64,000 nt of DNA from Bog-159 sp050008575. Lineage in GTDB: Bacteria; Acidobacteriota; Terriglobia; Bryobacterales; Bryobacteraceae. The DNA lies in assembly GCA_050008575.1 (NCBI GenBank), contig JBEKMJ010000035.1:11870-75869 (forward strand). The letters are read 5' to 3'. How positions within the stretch are numbered: the stretch's first letter is position 1; every line of letters begins with the position of its first letter. Made by a program: the position numbers and the translations under genes. Positions 1 to 8,907 of this stretch are shown here, one piece after another. The notes beneath the pieces were generated by a model that searched no databases, was not told where the DNA came from, and saw nothing but the letters and a program-made list of their open reading frames with translations.

Positions 1-807
1 CACGTCGGTGGGGCGGAAGCTGGACTTCAGTTCGGCACTGAATTGCCTGAGGAGTTCGTCGCCCGCCAGGTGCCCGCAGGTATCGTTCACCTGCTTGAAC
101 CCGTTCAAGTCCAGGAGGACGATCGAGAAGGCTGTCTTCCGCGCCAAGCGGTACTCAATCGCCGACTCAACGCGCCTGCGGTTTGCCAATCCGGTCAACG
201 GGTCCTGCCCCGCCAGCCGCTCGGCGTCGTCGAGGCGCATCTGGTACACCATCACGTCGGCGTGCAGGCGATCCACCGATTTCTGGCTCTCTTCGGCCAT
301 CGCTTTCGCGCAGGCCCTCAGGTCGGTAGCGCCCTTCACCAGCGAATCCCGAATCGACGCCAGGTCGTTCAGGTCCGCCATGGTTTGCAAACGGTCCGTG
401 AATTCCTGGAACTGGCGGCTATAGCGCTGATCGCGCTCTCCGGTCAGTTCCGCGGTGTGCGCCAGGATCATCATGAGTTCTTTGACTTCGCCGGCCCTTT
501 GCCTGGAATAGTCGGCCGCGCCGCAGCCCCACTGGGTGATCTCGGCCTCCACTTTTTGGCTGGTCTGGTGGAGCAGGTCCGGAGTCGAATCCGCGGAAAG
601 AGCCGCCTGGAGCCGGAGCAGGTTCTGGCGCAGCGTGGATCCCAGCGGCGGACAGGCCTGCACCCCGCTCTCCCCTATGGCGTTCAGCACCGAGCGATAA
701 GAATCCAGGGTGGCATGAAAGCGTTGGGTCTCAGCGCGCTCGATCAGCTTCTTGATCGAGATCATGCACAACTTATCGGCAGAAGACGGGCGGTTACGCG
801 TACCCAT
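1..807 (-). CDS. Diguanylate cyclase (GGDEF protein), 3' end cut by window edge
   Basis: The reverse strand reads open from an ATG at 807 down to base 1 with no stop (269 codons seen). The last ~65 residues are the start of a GGDEF domain: DPLTGLANRRR, then FSIVLLDLNGFKQVND and GHLAGDELLRQF. The GGDEF signature itself lies just beyond the window, so catalytic competence cannot be judged. The first ~200 residues are helical, with no membrane segment and no recognisable PAS or GAF domain; they may be a coiled-coil sensor or dimerisation part. The expected role is cyclic-di-GMP synthesis in the cytoplasm. The gene is divergent from the LiaF-like gene at 942. The N-terminal partner domain is not identified. 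Confidence 0.9.
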   Translation of the reverse strand, partial: MGTRNRPSSADKLCMISIKKLIERAETQRFHATLDSYRSVLNAIGESGVQACPPLGSTLRQNLLRLQAALSADSTPDLLHQTSQKVEAEITQWGCGAADYSRQRAGEVKELMMILAHTAELTGERDQRYSRQFQEFTDRLQTMADLNDLASIRDSLVKGATDLRACAKAMAEESQKSVDRLHADVMVYQMRLDDAERLAGQDPLTGLANRRRVESAIEYRLARKTAFSIVLLDLNGFKQVNDTCGHLAGDELLRQFSAELKSSFRPTDV

Positions 808-941
808 TGGTAAAGGGGGTGGCAGACTCCTCCGCCCGTCACCCCGGCAGTTCGCCACTCACCGGTTAAGCGCGGGTTTTTGCCGAAAAACACACGACTT
901 AGACGCGCTCACAGGCTAATCTGCAATCAGGGAGAGCAGAT

Positions 942-1709
942 ATGGAAGACCGAAAGCACAGAACCTGGCAGCCGCCGGTATCCGAGCCGGACAGCGGCAC
1001 TGTGAGTGCCAGTTTGATCTTCGGACTAGCCGTCGTCGCCGTCGGCGTGCTCTTTCTGCTCGACAATTTTGGCGTGCCGGTAGGCAATGTGTGGGGGTAC
1101 TGGCCGGTAATCCTGATTGCCATCGGCCTGGCTAAGGTGGTCGATTCCAGGGAAACCTCCGGGCGCACGGGCGGCGCCGTCATCCTGCTGGTCGGGCTGG
1201 TATTCCTGGCGGATAAGATCCACCTGCCCTTCCTGAACAATCGCAATCTCTGGGACTTGTGGCCGTTGGCGATCATCGCGTTCGGCTTCATGATGCTGTG
1301 GGGAGCGCTGGAAGGCAAAGACGTCGCCGGTACCACCGGCTTCCGGCTGGGTTGGGGCACACCGGCGACGCCTGGCAATTGCAACATGTTCTCCATATTC
1401 GGCGGCAGCAATCGAAAGGTGAGTGGCGAATTCAAAGGCGCCGACCTGGTGGCGATCTTCGGCGGCGGCGGGCTGGACCTGCGGAATGCCACCATGGCGG
1501 GGGATGAAGCCACCGTCAGTGTCAACGCCATCTTCGGCGGTTTCGAGGTTCGCGCCCCCGAGACCTGGCTGGTGGAAGTGCACGTGGCCGGCATTTTCGG
1601 AGGCCACGAAGACAAGACCCACCAACCCGATCCGCGCTTGGTGCCCAATCCCAAGCGGCTCATCATACGGGGATCCACGATCTTTGGGGGACTGGGCGTC
1701 AAGAACTGA
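942..1709 (+). CDS. LiaF-like membrane protein (DUF5668 transmembrane plus cell-wall-active antibiotic response domain)
   Basis: 255 residues. After a short hydrophilic N-terminus come about four membrane helices (residues ~25-125), with the paired GVLFLLDNFG / PVILIAIGLAKV pattern of the LiaF/DUF5668 transmembrane domain. A C-terminal soluble beta-rich part follows, with repeated IFGG steps (MFSIFGGS, VAIFGGGG, NAIFGGFE, AGIFGGHE, STIFGGLG), as in LiaF C-terminal domains. LiaF proteins modulate histidine kinases that respond to cell-envelope stress. A good ribosome site (GGGAGAG) precedes the ATG. The LytS-type kinase starts 9 bases after the stop, so the two are almost certainly one operon and a functional pair. 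Confidence 0.85.
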   Translation: MEDRKHRTWQPPVSEPDSGTVSASLIFGLAVVAVGVLFLLDNFGVPVGNVWGYWPVILIAIGLAKVVDSRETSGRTGGAVILLVGLVFLADKIHLPFLNNRNLWDLWPLAIIAFGFMMLWGALEGKDVAGTTGFRLGWGTPATPGNCNMFSIFGGSNRKVSGEFKGADLVAIFGGGGLDLRNATMAGDEATVSVNAIFGGFEVRAPETWLVEVHVAGIFGGHEDKTHQPDPRLVPNPKRLIIRGSTIFGGLGVKN

Positions 1710-1718
1710 GGCGCCCGG

Positions 1719-2777
1719 ATGCATCCTCTTCTGGTATCCGGCGCCGCGCTGGTCGTCTATCTGGTGGGTTGGGTGCCGCTGGCGGCGCTGCTGGTCTACG
1801 TTCTGGAAGCTTCCGGCAGCCTGGGCTGGGAAGCTAGCGCGGCGATCGTGATACCGGCCTGCGCGGTGTACGCTTTTGTCTGCCTGTCGCCGTGGTATGT
1901 GGTGCGCATGACGCCGCTGCGGTCGAGCGCGATGCCGCGCATTCTGGCGACCAACTTCGGCGCGGCGGTCGGCGGCAGCATTCTGCTGCTAGCCATCGCC
2001 CGCGGCATGGCGGTTTTGCTTTCGCGCTTTGCCGCCTTCCACTCGGTAGACCAGCGCTTCCGGCCACACGCACCCCTGGTGTTTGGCATGGGTGTGCTGA
2101 TCTATCTGCTCTCGGCCGGAATGCACTACGCGCTGGCGTCGGTGGAGGAATCCAAGGAAGCGCTGAATCGCGAGATGCAGGCGCTGGTGGCGGCGCGCGA
2201 CGCGGAGCTCAAGGCGCTCAAGGCGCAGATCAATCCACACTTCCTGTTCAACAGCCTGAATTCGATCAGCGCATTGGCGGGCATCGACGCGGTCCGGGCG
2301 CGCGAGATGTGCGTGCGGCTGTCCGACTTTCTGCGCAGCAGCCTGAGCGTGGGCGAGCGCGAAACCGTTCCCCTGAAGGAAGAGTTGTCGCTGGCGCACA
2401 ATTACCTGGGAGTGGAGCAGGTGCGCTTTGGCGGCCGCTTGCGCGTGGAGCAGCAAATCGCGCCGGAATGCGAAGCGGGCCTGGTGCCGCCGCTGCTGCT
2501 GCAGCCGCTGGTGGAAAACGCGGTGAAGCACGGCATCGCCAGCATGGTGGAAGGCGGGACCATCCGCCTGGAAGCCTGGCGTGTGGAGAACGCGCTGCAT
2601 ATCAGCGTGGAGAATCCGTTCGACCCGGAGGGCGCGGTGGCGCGCCGGAATGGCTTGGGATTGCAGATCGTGAAGCGGCGATTGCTGGCGCGCTATGGCG
2701 ATCGTGCGGATATGGCGGCGGAGAGCGGGGAGCGGCGGTATCGGGTGGAGATTGTGTTGCCGTATGAGACGGGGTGA
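1719..2777 (+). CDS. LytS/YehU-type sensor histidine kinase
   Basis: 352 residues. Four hydrophobic segments occupy residues ~1-140, followed by a short coiled coil and a His_kinase (LytS family) box KAQINPHFLFNSLNSISAL with the phospho-accepting His near 174. The ATPase domain shows LQPLVENAVKHG (N box) and NGLGLQIVKRRL (G box). Kinases of this class usually phosphorylate a LytTR-domain response regulator encoded next door. None follows here; the next gene is a toxin-antitoxin pair on the other strand. The only LytTR protein in the window is the kinase-receiver-LytTR fusion at 9326-10978, which is a plausible partner but not proven. It is co-transcribed with the LiaF-like gene. Confidence 0.9.
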   Translation: MHPLLVSGAALVVYLVGWVPLAALLVYVLEASGSLGWEASAAIVIPACAVYAFVCLSPWYVVRMTPLRSSAMPRILATNFGAAVGGSILLLAIARGMAVLLSRFAAFHSVDQRFRPHAPLVFGMGVLIYLLSAGMHYALASVEESKEALNREMQALVAARDAELKALKAQINPHFLFNSLNSISALAGIDAVRAREMCVRLSDFLRSSLSVGERETVPLKEELSLAHNYLGVEQVRFGGRLRVEQQIAPECEAGLVPPLLLQPLVENAVKHGIASMVEGGTIRLEAWRVENALHISVENPFDPEGAVARRNGLGLQIVKRRLLARYGDRADMAAESGERRYRVEIVLPYETG

Positions 2778-2788
2778 GCCAACCTTGA

Positions 2789-2837
2789 CTCAGGCGGGCT
2801 CAGGCGGGCGCAGGCGGGCCCAGGCGGGCGCAGGCGG
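2789..2837. repeat. 10-bp tandem repeat, about five copies
   Basis: The unit is NNCAGGCGGG, repeated with only the first two bases varying (CT, CT, CG, CC, CG). It lies directly after the histidine kinase gene and runs into the 3' end of higA, whose stop codon (2800-2802) and last few codons are made of repeat sequence. Confidence 0.85.
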
Positions 2838-3132
2838 CCGTCCGCGGCAAGACTTCCCTCTCTATCCGCAACCCAGTCTCCCGTCCAGCAACCTCCAGAT
2901 CGTAAAGATTCTGGAGATTCAGCCAGTACCGCGGGGACGTGCCGAAATACCGGGCCAGACGCATCGCGGTGTCCACGGTGATCGCTCTCTTGCCGTTGAC
3001 AACGGCGCTAATCCGGTTCATCGGAACCCGCAGCGCGCGCCCAAGTTCGTTCAGGCTCACCCCAATCTCGATGAGCTCGTCGCGCAGCAACTCGCCCGGG
3101 TGGATCGGCGGCAGCTTCTTTGCATACCCCAT
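2800..3132 (-). CDS. higA: HigA-type antitoxin (XRE-family helix-turn-helix)
   Basis: 110 residues. The N-terminus IHPGELLRDELIEIGVSLNE is the classic HigA/VapI opening. A helix-turn-helix (LNELGRALRVPMNRISAVVNGKR) and the tail TAMRLARYFGTSPRYWLNLQ typical of HigA follow. HigA neutralises HigB by direct binding and represses its own operon. The start is an ATG at 3132 behind AGGGAAAG. It lies 15 bases downstream of higB, in the toxin-first order usual for hig loci. The C-terminus runs into a 10-bp tandem repeat, so the last ~10 residues are probably not native; the domain itself is complete. Confidence 0.92.
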   Translation of the reverse strand: MGYAKKLPPIHPGELLRDELIEIGVSLNELGRALRVPMNRISAVVNGKRAITVDTAMRLARYFGTSPRYWLNLQNLYDLEVAGRETGLRIEREVLPRTAACARLGPPAPA

Positions 3133-3147
3133 AGTTCTTTCCCTGCC

Positions 3148-3426
3148 TCAGTGATAATCGACGATCTCGACATCATGCGCGTTCCCTTCGCGCCACGAGA
3201 AGCAGATCCGCCAGCGGTCGTTGATTCGGATGCTGTGCTGGCCGGCCCGGCCGCCTTTCAGCGCTTCCAGCCGGTTCCCCCGGATGGCGCGTAAATCGGT
3301 CAAGCTAGTGGCCGCCTCCAGCCAGCGCAACCGCTTGCGTGCCTGCTCCGCGATCGCGCGAAACTTCCGGCTGCCATCTCCTCGGTGGATCGCCTTGGTT
3401 TCGGGACATCGGAACGAGGAGATCAT
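3148..3426 (-). CDS. higB: HigB-type toxin (RelE/HigB fold mRNA interferase)
   Basis: 92 residues from the ATG at 3426; a GTG one codon upstream would add one. The pattern RKRLRWLEAATSLTDLRAIR, LKGGRAGQHSIRINDRWRICF and a final HDVEIVDYH is that of HigB toxins, which cut mRNA on the ribosome. The conserved QHSIRINDRWRI core and terminal YH are intact, so the toxin looks functional. It is the first gene of the hig operon and sits behind the inverted repeat at 3439-3457. Confidence 0.92.
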   Translation of the reverse strand: MISSFRCPETKAIHRGDGSRKFRAIAEQARKRLRWLEAATSLTDLRAIRGNRLEALKGGRAGQHSIRINDRWRICFSWREGNAHDVEIVDYH

Positions 3427-3438
3427 CACCGTTCAGCA

Positions 3439-3457
3439 TACTATGTACAGCATAGTA
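3439..3457. promoter_or_regulatory. Probable HigA operator (inverted repeat upstream of higB)
   Basis: Perfect inverted repeat TACTATG-tacag-CATAGTA (7-bp arms, 5-bp spacer), 13 bases upstream of the higB ATG. Position and symmetry fit the autorepressor site of a HigA dimer. The AT-rich arms stand out from the surrounding GC-rich DNA and could also hold the -10 element. Confidence 0.6.
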
Positions 3458-3485
3458 CGTCAACCAGCACAATGCGCGGAAGAGA

Positions 3486-5996
3486 CTACTCGTAGCGCAG
3501 CGCGCGCATCGGATCCACACGCAATGCCCGCCGGGCCGGCAACACCGCAGCCGCCGCGACGGTGACCGCGAAGACCGCCATCGCGCCCACATAGGCAACC
3601 GGATCGAGATTGCCGATGCCGTAGAGCAGACCCCGCAAGACCTTGGACAAGGCCGCCGCTCCCCCCACTCCCGCCACCAGCCCCACCACGAGCGGAACCG
3701 AGAATTGGCGCAACACCACCGACAGGACATGCGCGGGCCGCGCGCCCAGCGCCATGCGAATGCCGATCTCCTTGGCACGTTGCGTTACTGCGTAGCCCAC
3801 CAGCCCCACGATCCCGGCGCACGCCAGCAACAGCGCCGTCAGCCCCAGCAGACTCACCGCCAGGGCGCTCGCTTCCGCCGTCTGCATCTTCCCGCGGAAC
3901 GCCGTCTTCATCAATTGAACTTCGGGAACCAGCCGCGGGTCGATGCACTTGGCGATGGATGCCACCGGGCGGACCATCCCGTCGGCGGGAACGGAGGTCC
4001 GCACCATCGCCACCATCGACGGCAATAGATCCGCATGCGCGAGCCGATACACTTCGACCGCATCGGAATCTTCCGGCGAGACCAGCCGTGCGCTGCCGGA
4101 GACTCCCGCCACCGTAAGATCGTCGTCTCCCAGCCGGAACGGCTTGCCAATCGGGTCCTCCGCCGGCCATCGGAGCCGCGCCAACGATTCGCTCACGACG
4201 ATCGCGCGCGTGTCGCCTGGCGCCAGATTGCGGCCGCGCAGCAACGGAATCTTCATCGTCCCCAGAAACGCCGGATCGATGTGATTGATGTGCACGTTCG
4301 CCGCGCGCCCGGCGATTTCAGTCTTGAACACGGTCCATCGGTTCCCCAAAGGCGGATTCGACACCAGCGCCACCGATTCGATGCCGGGAACGCCGCGGAG
4401 ACGCGCATCGAGGGCGGTAAAATATGCCCGCGCGGCGGCTGGTGTGTAGCCGTGTAGCGCCGGATCGATCGAAATCACTTGCCGGTAATCGAAGCCGGGA
4501 TCGGTGTCGATCGCATGATCCATGGCCCGCACCAGCAGCCCGGCAACGATCAACAGCACGCAACTGGCCGCGACCTGCGCGCCGATGAGGAACTGGCGCA
4601 TGATGGTTGCGCGCGGGCGCTGGCGCGAGGACTGCCAAGCCGGCGCCAGGCCAAACAGGATCGCGGCCGCGAGTCCCAGGCCGGCGGCGAAGGCGACGAC
4701 CCGCCGATCCGGCGTCGGATCGATCCACGCCGGAACGTCGGCCCACACCATCAGGAAGCGCAGCACAAAGTAGCCCAAGACCAATCCTGCAAACGAACCC
4801 AGCAGAGCCAGCAGCAGGCTTTCGGTAAACAATTGGCGAATCAGCCGCGCACGCCCGGCGCCCACCGCGACGCGAATCGCGATTTCTCTTTCCCGCGCGA
4901 CTCCGCGCGCCAGCAGCAAGCTGCCCAAGTTTCCGCACGCCGCGGCAAGAATCAAAAGCCCCAGCGCGCCCGCCAGCGCCAGAATTGGCACCATCTCGTG
5001 CCGCACGCGATTGGCGTAGCCACCCGGCGTGCTGGGAAGGCTCTCCTTTTCCCAGATATCTTTGGGATGCTGCTTGTGCAATTCCGCCGCCAGCGACTTC
5101 AGCTCCGCTTCGGCTACCGTGGGAGTGACACCCGGCTGCAAACGGCCCCACATGAGTACGTTGATGCCGGTCTCCGAGAAATCCGCGATGCGGCTGCCCC
5201 TCACGAAGTACGGTTCCTGAGCGATCGGCGCCCATAAGTCGGGTTGACCTGAGCCCAGGCCGCTGAACTCGCCGGAGGCAATGCCGATGACAGTCGCCGG
5301 CCGGCCATTGACGCGGATCGCTTTTCCGACGATCGACGGATCGGCGCCAAAGTGTCGTTCCCAGAATCCCCGACCTAGGACCACGACCGGCTCGGCGCCC
5401 TTGCCCTCGTCCCGGGAAGGGTCGAGCATCCTGCCGAGCCTGGCCCTCGCGCCCAGTTCACCGAAGAAATTGGCAGTCACGAAGTGCGCATTCAGATCCT
5501 GCTCTCCGCCATCGATCGTCACTTTACTAAAGCTGACAGCCATCACCGCGGAGAGTTGCTTCGAGTGCTCGCGATAGAAGGCCACTTCCGGATAAGCAAA
5601 ATTATCCGAATAATCGTTTGTCGCGCTGCGATCGAAGCGCAGCAGCGTGGCTGGATCGCGCACGGGCAGAGGGCGCAGGAACATCAAATCGAAGAAACCA
5701 AATGCGGCCACGTTCACGCCGATGCCCAGCGCCAGCATCAAAATCGCCGCAGCCGTGAAGCCGGGCGATTTGCGCAACATGCGCGCCGCGTAGCTTAGAT
5801 CCTGCGACAGGCGGTCGATCCAGGTCCAGCCCCATGCATCGCGCGCCTGTTCGCGCAGCCGCAGTGTGTTGCCGAAATGCCCGCGCTCGCCCGCGCGCGC
5901 CGCCATCTCGCGATGAAACTCCATGTCGCCGGCCAATTCCCGGTCGAAGCGGCGGCGGTTCCAAAGATACCCGATACGGCGAAAGAATTCGTTCAT
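3486..5996 (-). CDS. Acidobacterial duplicated orphan permease (MacB/FtsX-type), copy 1
   Basis: 836 residues. The N-terminal ~80 residues (FRRIGYLWNRRRFDRELAGD, then FHREMAAR, DLSYAARMLRKSPGFTAAA) are the acidobacterial permease leader. Then come a first membrane helix, a MacB periplasmic core domain (~100-320), three helices with the FtsX motif REIAIRVAVGAGRARLIRQL, a second periplasmic domain, and three C-terminal helices with KEIGIRMALGARPAHVLSVV. Permeases of this family occur as duplicated two-half proteins without an adjacent ATPase. The substrate is unknown; relatives export peptides, lipoproteins or antibiotics. It starts 3 bases after the stop of copy 2, so the two form an operon behind padR. 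Confidence 0.92.
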   Translation of the reverse strand: MNEFFRRIGYLWNRRRFDRELAGDMEFHREMAARAGERGHFGNTLRLREQARDAWGWTWIDRLSQDLSYAARMLRKSPGFTAAAILMLALGIGVNVAAFGFFDLMFLRPLPVRDPATLLRFDRSATNDYSDNFAYPEVAFYREHSKQLSAVMAVSFSKVTIDGGEQDLNAHFVTANFFGELGARARLGRMLDPSRDEGKGAEPVVVLGRGFWERHFGADPSIVGKAIRVNGRPATVIGIASGEFSGLGSGQPDLWAPIAQEPYFVRGSRIADFSETGINVLMWGRLQPGVTPTVAEAELKSLAAELHKQHPKDIWEKESLPSTPGGYANRVRHEMVPILALAGALGLLILAAACGNLGSLLLARGVAREREIAIRVAVGAGRARLIRQLFTESLLLALLGSFAGLVLGYFVLRFLMVWADVPAWIDPTPDRRVVAFAAGLGLAAAILFGLAPAWQSSRQRPRATIMRQFLIGAQVAASCVLLIVAGLLVRAMDHAIDTDPGFDYRQVISIDPALHGYTPAAARAYFTALDARLRGVPGIESVALVSNPPLGNRWTVFKTEIAGRAANVHINHIDPAFLGTMKIPLLRGRNLAPGDTRAIVVSESLARLRWPAEDPIGKPFRLGDDDLTVAGVSGSARLVSPEDSDAVEVYRLAHADLLPSMVAMVRTSVPADGMVRPVASIAKCIDPRLVPEVQLMKTAFRGKMQTAEASALAVSLLGLTALLLACAGIVGLVGYAVTQRAKEIGIRMALGARPAHVLSVVLRQFSVPLVVGLVAGVGGAAALSKVLRGLLYGIGNLDPVAYVGAMAVFAVTVAAAAVLPARRALRVDPMRALRYE

Positions 5997-5999
5997 AAC

Positions 6000-8543
6000 C
6001 TACTCGTGACGCAGAGCGCGCATCGGATCCACGCGCAGCGCACGCCGCGCGGGCCATAGTGCGGCCCCCACGACGGTGAGCGCAAAGACCCCGATGGCGC
6101 CCGCATAAGCCGCCGGATCTAAATTGCTGACGCCGTAAAGCTGCCGCCGCAGCAGTCCCGATAGCGCCGCCGCTCCGCCCACACCCGCCAGCAGGCCGGC
6201 GGCCACGGGGCCCGAGAATTGCCGCAACACCACCGCCAGGATATGTGCGGGCCGCGCGCCCAAGGCCATGCGGATGCCGATCTCCCTGGTACGCTGCGAG
6301 ACCGCATAGGCCACCACTCCCACGATGCCGAGGCACGCCAGAAGGTCGGCGACAAAGCCTAACGCACTCACCGCCAGCGCGCTCGATTCGGCGCTGCGCA
6401 GCTTCTGGCGGAAACCGGACTTCATCAATTGCACTTCCGGAAAGGTGTTCGGGTCTACTGCTTTCGCAGTGGAGGCTACAGGCCGAACCAGGTCCTCGGG
6501 CGCGCCAGCGGCCCTCACCAGAACGGATGACGAAGGCAGATCGGCCGTCGTGATAGGCAGGTAGACCTCTACCGAATCTGAATCCTCGAGCTTCACCAGA
6601 CGCGCGCTGCCCGCCACTCCCACAACCGTATCGTCCTCGCCGACGAGAGACTTCTTCCCCAAGGGGTCCTCTCCCGGCCAGGCGGCGCGCGCGAACGACT
6701 CACTGACCACGGTCGCATGCGTCTCGCCGCGCACCAGATTGCGCCCCCGCAGCAATGGCACCTTCATGGTTTGAAAGAACGGCGGATCGACGCGGTTGAT
6801 CTGCACCCGGAAGACGCGTCCATCCACATCGACACCGGCAATCTCCGACCGTCGGCCCAAAGGAGCGCTCAGCGCCATTGCTACGGACTCGACTCCAGGG
6901 AGTGCGCGCAGGCGCTCCTGCAGCGTATCCATATACACCTTCGCTCTGGCCGGCGAGTAGCCGTGCTGCGCGAGTCCCGGATCGATCGCAATAACCTGTT
7001 GGTATGCGAAACCCGGATTACTCGACAGGGCATGATTCAGCGCCCGGCCCAGGAGTCCGGCCACGATCAGCAACACACAGCTCGCAGCCACTTGCGCCCC
7101 CACCAGCACTTGCCGCACGGCGGTGGCGCGATGGCGCTGCCGGGCGGCCTGCATCGCCGGTGTCAGCCCGAACAGGATCGCGGAGGCGCATCCAGCGCCA
7201 AGCGCGAATAGCGCGACCCGCCAATCCGGAGCGGTATTCAGCCACGCGGGAACATCGCTCAATACCATCAGGCTGCGTAGAACCGCCCAGCCGACCGCCA
7301 ACCCCGCCAGCGATCCTAAGAGCGCCAGCAAGAGACTCTCCGTAAACAACTGGCGAATCAAGCGGCTCTTCCCTGCCCCGACCGCGATGCGGATGGCGAT
7401 TTCCCGCTCCCGCGCCACGCCCCGCGCCAGCAGCAGGCTGCCCAGATTGCCGCACGCCACGGCCAGAATTAAGAGGCCGAGGCTGGCCACCATGGCGAAC
7501 ACCGGATACAACTCGTTCTGGCTTTCCGACCCCGTCCCGCTCCGATTGCCGATCATCGCGCTCTTGGCGTAGCCGGCGGGATCGCTGGGGAGACTTTCTT
7601 TTTCCCAGACCTCGGCCGGATGCTGTTTGCGCAACTCCGCCGCCAGCGACCGGAGCTCTTCCTCGGCGGCTTGTGGCGCGAGTCCGGGCTGCAACCGGCC
7701 CCACATGCGCACGCTATTGTCCGCGAAATCCGCCAGCAGGCGGCTGCCCGTGGCGAAGTATGGCTGTTGAGTCAAGGGCGCCCACAAAGCCGGCTGGTTT
7801 AAACTGAGTCCGCTGAATTCGCCGCCGGCTACGCCGATTACGGTAGCCGGCTTGCCATTCAAGCGGATGGTTCGGCCTGCCACCAGCGGATCGGCGCCGA
7901 AATGCCGTTGCCAGAAGCCTTGATCCAGGACCACTACCGGGGCCGCGTCCGGGGCCGCGTCGCGCGCCGGGTCGAGCAGCCTGCCGAGCCGTGGCGTGGC
8001 GCCCAGTTCGCTGAAGAAATTCGCAGTGACGAAGTTGGCGTCAATCTGTTTTTCTTCGCCTTCGACCGCCAGCTTGCCGGTGTTCAGTGCCAGCACGGCC
8101 GAAAGCGTTCGGGAATGTTCGCGGAAGAATGCCATCTCCGGATAGGGCAGCGCGAACGCGTAATTCCGCGGGGCACGCCGATGGAATCGCAACAGTGTGG
8201 CAGGGTCGCGGACATTCAACGGCCGCAAAAACACCAGATCGAAGAAGCCGAAGGCCGCGACATTGACGCCGATGCCGATGGCCAGCATCAGGACCGCCAC
8301 CAGCGTGAAGCCGGGCGATTTGCGCAGCATGCGCGCCGCGTAGCGCAGGTCCTGCGCGAACCGGTCGATCCAGGTCCAGCCCCAGGCGTCGCGGGCTTGT
8401 TCGCGGAGTTGCAGCGCGTTGCCCAAAGGCATGCCGCTCTCTCGCGCCGCCATTTCGCGATGAAACGCCAGATCGTCGGCCAGTTCGCCGTCGAAACGGC
8501 GGCGGTGCAGCAGATAGCGGAGACGGCGAAATAGCTCGTTCAT
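6000..8543 (-). CDS. Acidobacterial duplicated orphan permease (MacB/FtsX-type), copy 2
   Basis: 847 residues, with the same architecture as its downstream paralogue and long stretches of identity in the FtsX motifs (REIAIRIAVGAGKSRLIRQL, REIGIRMALGARPAHILAVV) and the leader. The periplasmic domains differ more, which suggests a heteromeric pair with diverged ligand surfaces or a duplication drifting apart. No ATP-binding subunit is encoded nearby, as is usual for these orphans. The start is 10 bases after padR, so PadR probably controls both permeases. Confidence 0.92.
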   Translation of the reverse strand: MNELFRRLRYLLHRRRFDGELADDLAFHREMAARESGMPLGNALQLREQARDAWGWTWIDRFAQDLRYAARMLRKSPGFTLVAVLMLAIGIGVNVAAFGFFDLVFLRPLNVRDPATLLRFHRRAPRNYAFALPYPEMAFFREHSRTLSAVLALNTGKLAVEGEEKQIDANFVTANFFSELGATPRLGRLLDPARDAAPDAAPVVVLDQGFWQRHFGADPLVAGRTIRLNGKPATVIGVAGGEFSGLSLNQPALWAPLTQQPYFATGSRLLADFADNSVRMWGRLQPGLAPQAAEEELRSLAAELRKQHPAEVWEKESLPSDPAGYAKSAMIGNRSGTGSESQNELYPVFAMVASLGLLILAVACGNLGSLLLARGVAREREIAIRIAVGAGKSRLIRQLFTESLLLALLGSLAGLAVGWAVLRSLMVLSDVPAWLNTAPDWRVALFALGAGCASAILFGLTPAMQAARQRHRATAVRQVLVGAQVAASCVLLIVAGLLGRALNHALSSNPGFAYQQVIAIDPGLAQHGYSPARAKVYMDTLQERLRALPGVESVAMALSAPLGRRSEIAGVDVDGRVFRVQINRVDPPFFQTMKVPLLRGRNLVRGETHATVVSESFARAAWPGEDPLGKKSLVGEDDTVVGVAGSARLVKLEDSDSVEVYLPITTADLPSSSVLVRAAGAPEDLVRPVASTAKAVDPNTFPEVQLMKSGFRQKLRSAESSALAVSALGFVADLLACLGIVGVVAYAVSQRTREIGIRMALGARPAHILAVVLRQFSGPVAAGLLAGVGGAAALSGLLRRQLYGVSNLDPAAYAGAIGVFALTVVGAALWPARRALRVDPMRALRHE

Positions 8544-8553
8544 GGGATTTTCC

Positions 8554-8889
8554 TCAGGCCGTGCGCAGGACCGACTGGATGGCTTCGTTCACGCGGTCGT
8601 ATTCGGATCGCTCGGCTTCCAGTTGTTTGCGGCCGGCCGGCGTCAGGCGATAGAAACGCACTTTTCGATTCGTTTCGGAGATACCCCAGTCCGCGGTCAC
8701 CCAGCCCTTCAGCAGAATCTTCTGCAGCGCCGGGTAGAGCGAGCCTTCCTCCACGTGCAGCACTTCGGAAGAGAGCACGTGAATGCGTTGGGCGATGGCG
8801 TACCCGTGCAGAGCGCCGGATCGCAGCACGCGCAGGATCAGTAGCACCAGGGCGCCCGAAGGCATCTCAGTTTTAGGTATAGTCTGCAT
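8554..8889 (-). CDS. PadR-family transcriptional repressor
   Basis: 111 residues. The winged helix has the PadR signature LVLLILRVLRSGALHGYAIA, VEEGSLYPALQKILLKGWV and the wing RKVRFYRLTPAGRKQL. The helical C-terminal dimerisation tail is short, as in PadR subfamily 2. In Acidobacteria such regulators head permease operons like this one. The inducer is unknown. The ATG at 8889 overlaps the left arm of an inverted repeat, which argues for autoregulation; an in-frame ATG at 8865 is a weaker alternative. Confidence 0.92.
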   Translation of the reverse strand: MQTIPKTEMPSGALVLLILRVLRSGALHGYAIAQRIHVLSSEVLHVEEGSLYPALQKILLKGWVTADWGISETNRKVRFYRLTPAGRKQLEAERSEYDRVNEAIQSVLRTA

Positions 8890-8907
8890 AGGGATAGTAT
8901 ACCTATG
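8887..8907. promoter_or_regulatory. Probable PadR operator at the padR-permease promoter
   Basis: Perfect inverted repeat CATAGG-N9-CCTATG, with an AT-rich centre (gatagtata) that could contain the -10 element. It overlaps the padR start codon, the position expected for an autorepressor site. Confidence 0.6.

Noticed and set aside
2097..2112. Missing LytTR regulator hidden in the histidine kinase region
   Set aside because: No receiver or LytTR motif was found in any frame between 942 and 3430.
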